From Brevipalpus yothersi (taxonomy: Eukaryota; Arthropoda; Arachnida; Trombidiformes; Tenuipalpidae), in NCBI GenBank assembly GCA_003956705.1, contig QZCP01000212.1:39876-103875 (forward strand): a DNA stretch of 64,000 nucleotides, written 5' to 3'. Each line of letters starts with the position of its first letter. The stretch's first letter is position 1. This document shows, piece by piece, positions 36,074-45,764 of the stretch. The notes below the pieces were generated by a model. It saw only the letters and a program-made list of their open reading frames with translations. It did no database searches and was not told the origin of the DNA. The position numbers and the translations under genes are program-made.

Positions 36074-36804
36074 ATGATCTAGGCTGCTTGCATTATGCTC
36101 TATGTTCGGTGAAATTCATTCGAATTCGGAAGCTGCTCAACTCTATTCAAAATGCTCATCCGATTTTAAGATGCCAATATCTTCGATGAAAATTCCATTT
36201 TCCTCATAACTCTTTCACTGACGATCAATATCGACACTCGTATTCCAAATTTTTACCAGATTCTAGAAACCTTTTACCCCATTCTAGAGAGCAATTTTTA
36301 GTATTTTTTTTCCACCTCATGTATGTTCTACAAAATTCACCAACTCTGGGAACTAATCCACTTTCTCTCTCTCTGGTGTGACAAAGTTTTGAGAAGAATA
36401 AGCGAAAACGATTGAGCTTGAAGTAACACGATGAACTCGTCATCACTTTCATCTTGAAATCTTTAGAATCAGTTGATTGATTGAAACTGAGAAACTTTTG
36501 GGGCGAGAGATGATCATAAGTTTATATGATACTAGATTACAAGCTTCGAAAAGTTTTGAGCAACCTGTGAGCTGTCATGAATGTGCGAATGAATATACAT
36601 GTATATACAGATATTATATCTGATCCAGAGGCATCTCTCTGATATTGATGATAAATATTGTTACTATTAGTTAGTGAGTTAGGTTAATTGAGGGGGAAAG
36701 AATTTGTTTTCCTTTCTGCTAACTTTTTTTTTGTTTTTGTTTTTGTTCACTTCTCTTTTCACCCACATTTTTGATCATCAAATGTGCTGACCATTATCAG
36801 TGAA
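36074..36804. other. Intergenic stretch, ancestral half of a duplicated unit
   Basis: It lies between SLC46 copy C and NYN copy 1. Its sequence is paralogous to 39198-40692, but it lacks the ~505 bp inverted-repeat element that sits in the other copy. The last 100 bp are T-rich. Confidence 0.7.
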
Positions 36805-38160
36805 ATGCGATACTCGATATTATGGGACTATGATAGTGTTGAGTTACCCAAAGATGTGTCAGCAATGGATCTTGTCCATGCTATTGAGAATATTTTTTCC
36901 AATCAAAAAGAAGAGAGAGAAGATTATTACATCTTTTTGGATTCACAAGAAAATGTTACTTTAGGTGAATCGATTGAACATCAATTGAATGCCGCTGGGT
37001 TTCTGATCGTACCATCAGCAATCTTTAATACCGATGGCATAGTTCACGATTTTCTTGCCAATTTTCAACAAGACAATGTTCATCTCGTTCTGTTGTCAAA
37101 TCGTTTGGACCGTTTGCCTTTGGTGTACAATTTTTTGGCCAAGAATTCTCACATGTTTCATGTGATTCATTCTCGTGAGAACAATTATGATCAGAAATTT
37201 AGTTGCAAATCATATTTACTGAGTGATCTTATCCAGAAAAATGAACTCGACACAAGATTGGATGATAATTCCATCGGTGAAGAGAAGATCTTGGGTCTTA
37301 AAAAATTGGAAAACATAGACCAAACTCAGGTCGAATCGAGCCACATGGATCCATCAAATATCAGTTATCTGTGCATGATAAAATTCTGCCCTGGTACAGA
37401 AAAAGAAGTCTCTGAATGTTTGAAAACTCAGCTTAAGTCTCTCAACAACGATTTGGTGTATTTAAAGAACGGAGTTGGTATGCTGGAATTTGAATCTGAA
37501 AAAGATTCAAAAAATGCTCTCCATGTTTTGAAAAATTCGGATCCTAACTTAAAAATACAAGCAACTCTAATAGATACAAGTCATGATCAACAAGAATACG
37601 ATGGTCTATCAGATGAGCACCATGACGAAGAAGAAAGTGGAGGCTCTGATACTGAATCAATCCATCTGAATTTTGGTAATAGTGCTAGATATAATTCCTC
37701 AATCACGACATCAGATCACAATAGAGTGTATAAAAGACGGCGAAATCGAAAATTTTTTTTACTTCTCAATTTCAAGAAAACAAACCCAATACGCTACTAT
37801 CTGTCTGAAATAAGAGAGAGGCTAGGAGATATTACAGCAAGGCCAATGTTTATTGACTCGAAGTCTGATTTGGGTGTTCTTGGGTTCACTTCAGAGGATG
37901 ATCGAACAACTGCTTTAATTCGCTTGGAACTTAAAGGGGCTGTTGATGGGCTGAAGTTCAATCCTCAAGAGATAGAGGTACTTCCAAGATACTTTGCTCA
38001 ACGTATGCAAGAATTTTATCGGAGTCGCAATTTTAGACTTGCTCAAGAAAGAGCCCTCCATTCCATGTCAGCAAAAGACCGACTGAGATGGAATGAAAAA
38101 GAAGATGAAGATGGCTTTTGGGACAAACTGTTTTCTTGCTTTGTTTGTTGCTTCAATTAA
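36805..38160 (+). CDS. NYN-like array protein 1 (NYN + two RRM-like modules)
   Basis: Intronless, 451 aa; ATG 36805 is chosen because every paralogue starts M-(R/Q)-Y-S-I. Residues 1-145 follow the NYN/PIN layout of MARF1: YSILWDY (compare FWDIEN), YYIFLDSQEN, an NTDG..HDFL helix and HLVLLSNRLDRL. D8 and D77 match NYN acidic positions; the third acid is replaced (R100) and the Asn of WD-x-EN is Ser. Residues 185-258 form an RRM-like unit (YLCMIKFC ... VGMLEFESEKDSKNAL), then an acidic linker (~265-285). Residues 315-405 form a second RRM-like unit (FFLLLNFKK ... VLGFTSEDDR ... FNP). The C-terminus is a short Cys-rich KLFSCFVCCFN instead of a TM helix, a possible S-acylation site. NYN domains are usually RNases; activity here is doubtful. 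Confidence 0.8.
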   Translation: MRYSILWDYDSVELPKDVSAMDLVHAIENIFSNQKEEREDYYIFLDSQENVTLGESIEHQLNAAGFLIVPSAIFNTDGIVHDFLANFQQDNVHLVLLSNRLDRLPLVYNFLAKNSHMFHVIHSRENNYDQKFSCKSYLLSDLIQKNELDTRLDDNSIGEEKILGLKKLENIDQTQVESSHMDPSNISYLCMIKFCPGTEKEVSECLKTQLKSLNNDLVYLKNGVGMLEFESEKDSKNALHVLKNSDPNLKIQATLIDTSHDQQEYDGLSDEHHDEEESGGSDTESIHLNFGNSARYNSSITTSDHNRVYKRRRNRKFFLLLNFKKTNPIRYYLSEIRERLGDITARPMFIDSKSDLGVLGFTSEDDRTTALIRLELKGAVDGLKFNPQEIEVLPRYFAQRMQEFYRSRNFRLAQERALHSMSAKDRLRWNEKEDEDGFWDKLFSCFVCCFN

Positions 38161-38899
38161 ATTTTTGAGCTCCAGTCAGAAAATGAATAATCGCTGTTGC
38201 CAATGGATCAACTCGTAACAAAATAGCTGATTAATTCAAAATTCATGGAATATCTTCAATCCTTGCTCAGAGAAGTCCAAAAGTTTTTGAAAAATCAATG
38301 TTCATGTTCATCATTCATGCATTTGTAACTCTCAAACTGCTTTATGTTTTCAGACTGCCTTTCATTCAAGATTGAATCTCATGTCATCAAATCATCAAAT
38401 CAGTAATATTAATTATTTTGCAGACAATGACAAACTTCCGGATTGAAACATACTCCATCTTTAGTTATACCCATCCATTATAACATGGAATCAGTGAAAA
38501 AAAGAAAATCTTCGATCAACTCTGGTGGTTTCTCATCTGCCCAACGGTCTATCCAGTTCTTTCTTATACTGATCATTTAATTGGAATTCTTCTCGTTTCG
38601 ATCAAATCTACTCTGAATCTATTCTTTGCATGTCTTTTCCTTTTTTTGGTCATCACAATTCAAGGTATAAAAATAATGATGTGATGGGAAAAGACCAGAT
38701 ATTGGAATGATATTCACAAGTCGAAGGGTCATAACGAAAAAAGTGTGTGATGAAAGTGGTAGATATGTTTAAATTAGACACCCCTGTCACACTGATGAAT
38801 CTTGTCATCGTGAGTTATTCAGTGTTTGATTGAGGTAAGAGACTCTGTTTCCTCGTTTTGAAACATTTGTGTTCCATTCTCGTTCACTCTTCATTTTTC
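38161..38899. other. Intergenic stretch with conserved array module
   Basis: The segment at about 38640-38870 (containing GACCAGATATTGGAATGATA and GGTAGATATGTTTAAATTAG) recurs downstream of array copies 2 and 3 and of the pseudogene. It probably carries the 3' end of one gene and the promoter of the next. Confidence 0.65.
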
Positions 38900-39197
38900 T
38901 ATGATTATATTTTATCCATTGATCATAGCCATTCGGATTGATTTCACAGACAAGTCTCCGAAATCGGCTCCCATTGGTGGTGATAAAGAAACTGCAACCC
39001 ATCAAGAGGAGGCTGAAAAGTTTCTACCTACTACTCATACCAATAGTAGTGAACTCACGACGATTGAAAGTGTTCCTGAAAATCTGATCGATGAACAGAG
39101 GGATGTAGAAAGATTATCTAATCACGAAAAATCTGACAATTCTGGAAATAATGAAGTCGATAAAGTGAATGATCCTGTGGTGAACTCTGATCTGTAG
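38900..39197 (+). pseudogene. 3' fragment of an SLC46 transporter (copy of gene C)
   Basis: Ninety-eight codons match the last ~98 of SLC46 copy C (from IIFYPLIIAI to PVVNSDL) with about 15 substitutions and one inserted residue. It has no upstream exons, no plausible start and lacks the transmembrane body. The homology starts abruptly at 38900 (equivalent to 35780 in gene C), which marks the duplication breakpoint. It is a passenger of the duplication that made NYN copy 2. Confidence 0.9.
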
Positions 39198-39415
39198 ATG
39201 ATCCAGGCTGCTTGAATTGCGCTCTAAGTTCTGTGAAATTCGTTCGAATTCGGAAGCTGCTCAACTCTATTCAAAATGCTCATCCGATTTTAAAATGCCA
39301 ATATCTTCGATGAACTCTGTAGATGATCTAGGCTGCTTGCATTATGCTCTATGTTCTGTGAAATTCGAAAGCTGCTCAACTCTATTCAAAATGCTTATCC
39401 GATTTTGAGATGCCA
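39195..39415 (+). repeat. Tandem duplicate of SLC46-C 3' UTR segment
   Basis: A ~118 bp unit starting TGTAGATGAT is present twice in a row (39195-39313 and 39314-39415). It occurs once after gene C (36070-36190). The second unit is slightly shorter. Confidence 0.85.
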
Positions 39416-39747
39416 AAATTTTGTAACAGGAATCCTTTTTCCTTACACAATTTTTTCACTGACGATTAATATCAACACTTATTATTCAAATTTTAATCAG
39501 ATTTTCCTCTAAAAACCTTTTTATCTAATTCTAGACAGTGATTTTTAGTATTATCTCAACTTTTTCAACTCATTCTACCAAATTCATCACCTCGTTGAAC
39601 AAACTCGTGAACTTTGGGGTGTGAAAAAATTTTGGACAGAAAAAGTCCAAACGATAGAACTTGAAAGAACCCAATGAACTTGATATCACTTCCATTTTTA
39701 AAATCGACCAATTGAAAACGAATATCTCTTGGAGCAAAAGATGGCAA

Positions 39748-40252
39748 GGAATTCAGATGACACCCTAGATCAAAGAGTATCGACAAGAGTGAGCCCTTAG
39801 CGAAAAAAATTGATACGTTTTCCAGGTAGCTTAGCTGCTTAAGTCCGGTTTTCAGAGACAGAGTTGAAAAAATTATTCTCGACAATATTTCGAATGATAA
39901 TTTTTGGCCACTTGATAAAGGACCAAAAATTGTGGCGATAATTTTTGGCCTCAATAACTCAATTGGAAAACTGATCAAAATAAACCGATAGTTTACTATC
40001 TTGCTTTTTGACCAGTTTTTCTACCTGATAGATGAAAATTTTCTCTCCTATCAGGTGTGATATGGTTGGCCAAAAATTATCACCTATGCTTAATCTCGTG
40101 GCCAAAAATTATCAAATAAAATAGAATCAGATTCAAAACCTAGGAAATTCACTGCTTAGCGCCGCTTGTGGTTAGTGGAAGAATTGTTGGTCTTCAGCAT
40201 TAACTGATCACTCTTTTCGGTACTCTTTGATCTAGGGTGTCATCTGAATTCC
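39748..40252. mobile_element. MITE-like inverted-repeat element (~505 bp)
   Basis: The ends are inverted repeats of ~45 bp with two mismatches (39748-39792 and 40208-40252, tips GGAATTCAGATGACACCCTA). The interior holds two copies each of ATAATTTTTGGCC and its complement GGCCAAAAATTAT, plus a further imperfect hairpin (AAAACTGATCAAAA / TTTTGACCAGTTTT). It has no coding capacity. The paralogous sequence upstream of NYN copy 1 (near 36510-36540) lacks it, so it inserted after the duplication. A 137-codon antisense frame across it is a by-product. Confidence 0.82.
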
Positions 40253-40692
40253 TAGATGTACTAGAATTCCAAGCATTCGAAAAGCTCTAAGCAACCCATG
40301 AGTTATCATGAACATGTGTGTTACAACTCATGCAGCCTTTTACCGAGTGAGACTGACACAAACCAATGATTACTCATCACTACTAATTTGTTTGTAGTCC
40401 ATTCCATGTCTATTCTCATTCTCATTTTCCATAGTTTTCATGTTTGAACAATTTTAGTGAGCTAATGATAATTTTCGATCTCACTGTAAAAGGCTGTATC
40501 CATAGATACTATATGTATATATAAACCAGAGATCTTCATGATATTTATGATGAATATTGTCATTGTTATTTTATTTTGTCAGGTGTAGTTGAGGGGGGAA
40601 TGAATTTGTTTTCTTGGATGTTTACTTTTTTGCTTTTGTTTTATCATCCATTTTTTTGAATCATCAAAGCTGCTGAGACCATAATCAGCGAA

Positions 40693-42066
40693 ATGCGATA
40701 CTCGATATGGTGGGACTATGTAAGTGTTAGGTTACCTAAAGATGTATCAGCAGTTGATCTTGTTGATGCTATTGAGAAAAAGATTTTTTTCAACCAAAAA
40801 GTAGAGAGGGGAGATTTTTACATCTTCTTGGATCCATTAGAAAATGTTACTTTGGGTGAATCGCTTAGAAATCAATTGAATAATGCTGGGTTTGTAATCA
40901 TATCATTAGCAGTCTTTAATACTGATGGTATTGATGACAAATTTCTTGCCAATTTTCAACTTAAAAAAGACAGTGTTCATCTCGTTCTATTGTCAAATCG
41001 TTTGTCTTCAAAGTGCAATTTTTTGACTAGAAATTCTCACAAGTGCCATGTGATTCAGTCTTTAAAGCACAATAGTGATGTGAAATGGGGCTGCAAATCT
41101 TATTTACTGGATGATTTCATTCAGAAAAATGATAATTCCATTGGTGGAGAGAAGATCTCGGATCATGAAGAGTCGGAAAACATAGACCTGACTAACATCG
41201 CCTCAAGTCAAATGGATTCATCCAATATCAGTTATCCATGCATGATAAAATTCTGCCCTGGTAAAGAAAATGAAGTCTCTGAATTTTTGAAAAATCAGCT
41301 CAAGTCTATCAGAATTGATTTGGTGTATATAAAGAACGGAGTTGGTATGTTGGAATTTTTCTCCGAAGAAGATTCAAAAAATGCTCTTCATGCTTTGGAA
41401 AATGTTGATCGTTCCTTGAAAATACAAGCAACTCTAATCGATACAAGCGGTGATCAACAAGAATGCGATGGTCTATCAGAAGGAAACAATGACGAGGAAG
41501 GAATCGGTGACTCAGATAATGAATCAATTCATTTGAATTTCAGTTCAAGTGCCAACCATAATTTACCAATCATGAAACCAGATCGCAACAGAGCGTATAA
41601 CAGACAGCGAAATCGAAAATTTTTTTTACTTCTCAATTTCAAAAAAACACACCCAATACGCTACTATCTATCTGAGATTAAAGAAAGACTCGAAGGTATT
41701 ACAGCAAGGCCTATGTATATTGACTCGAAGTCTGATTGGGGTGTTCTTGGTTTCTCTTCAGCGGATGATCGAAGAACTGCCCTCATTCGCTTGGAATTTG
41801 CAAGGGTTCTTGATGGGTCAAAATTCAATCCACACATCATAGATAGGCTTCCGAGACACCTTGCTCAACGTATGCGAGAATTTTATCGGAGTCGCAATTC
41901 TAGATCCGCTCAAGAAAGAACTCTTCATTCCACAGTCTATCCTAGAGTTGTGAATCGATTTCCTTCATCCAAGTTGGCAAAAGACCGACTGAGACGGAAT
42001 GAAAAAGAAAATGAAGATAGCTCTTGTAAAAAATGGTTTTCTTGCTTTGTTTGTTGCTTCAATTAA
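40693..42066 (+). CDS. NYN-like array protein 2
   Basis: 457 aa, intronless, the closest relative of copy 1 (same MRYSI(L/W)WDY start, ENVTLGES, KFFLLLNFKKT and RPM(F/Y)IDSKSD). Compared with copy 1 the segment equivalent to LDRLPLVYNF is shortened (LSSKCNF), removing part of the helix after NYN strand 4. A 14-residue insertion precedes the tail. It ends in the same Cys-rich KWFSCFVCCFN and has no TM helix. It arose with copy 1 by a ~3.1 kb tandem duplication that also carried the SLC46-C 3' fragment. Confidence 0.8.
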   Translation: MRYSIWWDYVSVRLPKDVSAVDLVDAIEKKIFFNQKVERGDFYIFLDPLENVTLGESLRNQLNNAGFVIISLAVFNTDGIDDKFLANFQLKKDSVHLVLLSNRLSSKCNFLTRNSHKCHVIQSLKHNSDVKWGCKSYLLDDFIQKNDNSIGGEKISDHEESENIDLTNIASSQMDSSNISYPCMIKFCPGKENEVSEFLKNQLKSIRIDLVYIKNGVGMLEFFSEEDSKNALHALENVDRSLKIQATLIDTSGDQQECDGLSEGNNDEEGIGDSDNESIHLNFSSSANHNLPIMKPDRNRAYNRQRNRKFFLLLNFKKTHPIRYYLSEIKERLEGITARPMYIDSKSDWGVLGFSSADDRRTALIRLEFARVLDGSKFNPHIIDRLPRHLAQRMREFYRSRNSRSAQERTLHSTVYPRVVNRFPSSKLAKDRLRRNEKENEDSSCKKWFSCFVCCFN

Positions 42067-42803
42067 ATTTTTGAGCTTCATTCTAAAGATGAGAAATCTC
42101 ACTGGTCAATGGATCAACGCTGAACATGATACTGACAATTCAAGATTCATGGAATGTCTTAAATCTTTACTCAGAGGATTCCAAAGATAATGAAGGATCA
42201 ATGTTCATCATTCATGCATTTGTAACTCTCAAACTGCTTCATGTTTTCAGACTGCTTTTCACTCAAGATTGAATCTCATGTCATTGAATCAGTATATATT
42301 GATTATTTTGAAGACAAAACAAACATTCTGACTAAAACATACTCCATCTTCAGTTGTACACATCCGTTATAACATGATCAAATTAGTGAAAAAAGAAATT
42401 TTTCATTCAGCTTTGGTGGTTTCTCGCCTGCCCAACGGTTAATTCAGTTCATGTACATACTGATTTTCAATTGGAATCCTTCTCTTTTCGATCGAATCTA
42501 TTTTTCGCATGTCTTTTCCTTTTTTTGGTCATCACAATTCAAAGTATGAAAATAATGATATGATGGAAAAAGACCAGATATTGGAATGATATTCACAAGT
42601 CAAAGGGTCATAAAGAAAAAAGTATATGATGAAAGTGGTAGATATGTTTAAATTAGACACCAATGTTACACTGATGAATCTTGTCATCGTGAGTTATTCA
42701 GTGTTTGATTGAGGTAAAAGACTCTGTTGATAAAGTTTGTGTTCCATCCCCGTCCACTCTTGGTTTTTTGAATCATCATAACCACCGAACTAGTGAAAAT
42801 TGT
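42067..42803. other. Intergenic stretch, paralogous to 38161-38870
   Basis: It repeats the conserved module found after copy 1 (GACCAGATATTGGAATGATA at 42583, TTGTCATCGTGAGTTATTCA at 42679). No separate gene is seen. Confidence 0.7.
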
Positions 42804-43250
42804 GATGAAATATTCTAATGGGACTTCACAAGTTCCAAGCTTACAAAAGATGAATCAGTGATGGATTTGTGCCGTTGAGAGAAGTATTTTTAGGGGACAA
42901 AGGACGGAGAAACAAGGTTTTCATATCTTCTCGGGACTTTTTGGAACCTTAGAAAGGCATGAATTCTTCTAATCTCAATTAAAAGAAGCTCAATTTCACA
43001 TAAAACCATCAGCAATGTTGAGTACTGATGAGGTTGCTCACGATTCTCTGCTCAATTATTAACGGAAACATGAAACTGTTCTGTTATCGAATTATTTGAC
43101 GGTTTACCTTTGGTTTGTGATTTTTTGACACAGAATTCTCATCAATGTTATGTGATTCATTCGTCAACAATCAACAATGTCAAATTGAGATGTGAATCTT
43201 ACATGCTGAGTGATCTGGCATCTGAAAAAGTTCCAATGATGGAAATATTT
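42804..43250 (+). pseudogene. NYN-like array pseudogene (N-terminal domain only)
   Basis: From ATGAAATATTCTAATGGGAC the DNA matches the first ~150 codons of the array genes, with several frameshifts and stops. Recognisable pieces are LSTDEVAHDSLLNY*, LPLVCDFLTQNSHQCYVIHS and the Y(M/L)LSDL segment. Everything after the NYN domain is missing, and the sequence passes into the intergenic module near 43350. It is a dead copy. Confidence 0.85.
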
Positions 43251-43589
43251 TGACTCAAAAAAGAGAAAAAATAACTTGAAGAATAAGATGAGGTGAAAAT
43301 CAGTTTCTAAATCTTTGATTGATTGTTAACTAGAGCACCATAGTGAGGAGGACGAAGTTTTAGAAAGATATTTGCAAGTCGACGAGTGATAACAGCCCCT
43401 TGTGTGAGATGAAAATAGTAGATATTTCTAGATAAAACGCCCCCATCATGCTGAAGAATTTTTTTATCGGAAGTTTTCCAGTGTTTTTATTGGGATAAAC
43501 TTCGTTCTCTCTTTTAATAACGTTTGTGTTCTTTTTGTCGTTTTTTGCCTATTTTTGGATCATCAATGTCGCTAACAATTGCAGCCACA

Positions 43590-45131
43590 ATGCAATATTC
43601 AATATTATGGGACTATGCAAGTGCTAAGCTGGAAAAAGATGTACCAGTGATGAATCTGATTTGTGTTATTGAGAAAACAATCTTTGATAGCCAAAAAATA
43701 GAGAGAAAAGATTTTCTCATCTTCTCGGCTCCTTTTGGAGCCTTGAAAATAAATGAATCTTTCGAATATCAATTGGAAGAAGCTGGATTTCACACTGGAT
43801 TTTACCAAAAACCATCAGCAACATTGAGCAATGATCAAGTTGCTAAAAATTTTCTTGTCAACTATCACCAAAAACAAGTTAATGTCCAAATCGTTCTGTT
43901 CTCAGATAATTTGGATCAGTTGCCTCTTGTATCTGAATTTTTGACCAAACATTCTAATAAGTGTCATGTGATTCTTTCAACAAACGATGAGGACGTTAAG
44001 TTGGGATGTAAATCGTACTCGTTGAGTGATATCATCCAAAAAAACGACCTGGACACCGAACTTTCTGGTGGGGAAGGGAGAATATTGGAATTCTTGGAAT
44101 TTGAAAACCCTAACTCAATACACAGTGGGTCTAATCAGATGAATGATTCCAATACCAGTTACCTGTGTACGATAGAATTTTGCTCTGATAAGGAAAATGA
44201 AGTCTCGAAGCTCCTGGAAACTCATCTCACATCTTTCAAGAGCCATTCGGTTCACTCGAGGAAAGGAGTTAAGGTGTTAGAACTTTTTTCTGACGAGCAT
44301 CCGAAGAAAGCTTGCAAGGCGTTGCAAAGTTCTGATCCTTCTTTGAGAATACGAATAACTCTGACAAATGTCAGTGGTGTTCAACAAAAATATGGTGATG
44401 ATCTATCAGAGGAACACAATGATGAGGACGAATGCAGTGACTCAGATAATGAATCAATCGATTTAGATTTAAGTTCTATGCAGGATCAGAAATTCTCAGC
44501 TTATACTCCAGATACCAACAAGGTCTTTGAAGAACAAAATCGAGAATTTTATATCACACTCAATTTCAAGAAAAAGAACACTGTACGCTACTATCTGGCT
44601 AAGATTAAGGAGAGGCTGAAAGATATTGAAGCAAATTCTATGTACATTGATTCGAAGGCTGATTGGGGTGTTGTCGGTTTCAAATCAGAGGATGATCAAA
44701 AAAATGCCCTCATACGCTTGGAACTCAAAGGTACTGTTGGCTTGCTGGAACCCAATGGTAATGTTGAAGAGCCGGAATTCAATCCTCAGATCATGGATAG
44801 ACTTCCAAGATACTTTGCTGAACGTATGCAATCGTTTTATCGAATTCAAATTTCTAAGCGTTCTAGAAAAAGAGCCTCACGTTCATTTAAAGGAAAGTCT
44901 GAAAATCAACCGAACTTGACTCATCAGAAAGTTGAGAGCTACTATCATACTATAGACATTTCCAGGACTAGGAATCCAATCTGGAAAGAATCTTCTTCAT
45001 CAATAGATATACTAATGGAAGATGAAAATTCTGATCAAGAAAATGAAGGTCGCTTGAATAAAAAGTGGATCTTCTTCCTTGTCCTGTTTGTTGTGCTCGT
45101 TGTTTCAACCAAATTGGCAGGCTTCATTTAA
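43590..45131 (+). CDS. NYN-like array protein 3 (tail-anchored)
   Basis: 513 aa from ATG 43590 (MQYSILWDYASA), aligned with the paralogue starts; an in-frame ATG at 43566 would add eight residues. The NYN-like domain (1-150) has D8 and an acidic SDNLDQL where others have SNxLD. The RRM-like units are YLCTIEFCSD...VKVLELF and FYITLNFKKKN...WGVVGFKSEDDQ. It is the longest member, with an extra ~70-residue Ser/Lys-rich linker before a C-terminal TM helix (WIFFLVLFVVLVVSTKLAGF). With no residues beyond the helix, it should be a tail-anchored protein with the NYN and RRM-like parts facing the cytosol. Confidence 0.8.
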   Translation: MQYSILWDYASAKLEKDVPVMNLICVIEKTIFDSQKIERKDFLIFSAPFGALKINESFEYQLEEAGFHTGFYQKPSATLSNDQVAKNFLVNYHQKQVNVQIVLFSDNLDQLPLVSEFLTKHSNKCHVILSTNDEDVKLGCKSYSLSDIIQKNDLDTELSGGEGRILEFLEFENPNSIHSGSNQMNDSNTSYLCTIEFCSDKENEVSKLLETHLTSFKSHSVHSRKGVKVLELFSDEHPKKACKALQSSDPSLRIRITLTNVSGVQQKYGDDLSEEHNDEDECSDSDNESIDLDLSSMQDQKFSAYTPDTNKVFEEQNREFYITLNFKKKNTVRYYLAKIKERLKDIEANSMYIDSKADWGVVGFKSEDDQKNALIRLELKGTVGLLEPNGNVEEPEFNPQIMDRLPRYFAERMQSFYRIQISKRSRKRASRSFKGKSENQPNLTHQKVESYYHTIDISRTRNPIWKESSSSIDILMEDENSDQENEGRLNKKWIFFLVLFVVLVVSTKLAGFI

Positions 45132-45764
45132 TAGATGATCAGATGCTAAGCCTTGTCGAATGAAACAGTGCTAAACATGGTAGCTGGTCAATCTGAGAAT
45201 CATGAAAAATCTTCATTCATTGATTTTTTCAGATAAATTCATCGTTTTTCATCTTTTCAAATCATGATATTCAAGTTATCATGCGATTGTTCTATGGATA
45301 TTCTCGGATGAAATCTTTTTTTAAATATTCATGCATTTGTACTGCTTTGAAGTAATTTTGTTATTAATAACAACATTTTTTCAAGAGTTGGGTGGGATTA
45401 AAGATCTGATGCGAGAAGTATTTAGTCAGAGAATAAAAAGAAAGAAAAAGATGGAAGTAATTCGAGAGAAGAGACAAACTGAATTTCATCTCCAATCTGG
45501 CCATAGAAAGAGCGCGCAAAGAGAAAGATGACCAAGTATCGGAATAATATTATTAATTCATACAAGAGCGATAACAACCCTGCGTGTCATGGAAGAGGTA
45601 GATATATCTCATCTAAACGCCCACTGATATTGTTTTTGTCATTATTAGTTAGTTTTCAATTGAAAGAGCAACTGTTTCACTACCTTGTCAGATGAAATTG
45701 CGTTCAGTACTAATTTTCTCGATTTCTTTTTGTGTTATGAATAATTGAAATCATCATCAACAAA
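45132..45764. other. Intergenic stretch with diverged array module
   Basis: The segment 45530-45640 (AAGTATCGGAATAATATTAT, GGTAGATATATCTCATC, AAACGCCCACTGATATTG) is a diverged copy of the module seen after copies 1 and 2. No gene is seen. Confidence 0.55.

Noticed and set aside
39195..39415. Direct repeats considered as a CRISPR-like or satellite array
   Set aside because: Only two units, explained by tandem duplication of a 3' UTR segment; the genome is eukaryotic.
39565..39978. 137-codon minus-strand frame
   Set aside because: It overlaps the left part of the inverted-repeat element and duplicated intergenic DNA, has no counterpart in the paralogous unit and no family features.
45331..45531. 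66-codon frame between NYN copies 3 and 4
   Set aside because: Low-complexity basic translation without homologues in the other intergenic units.
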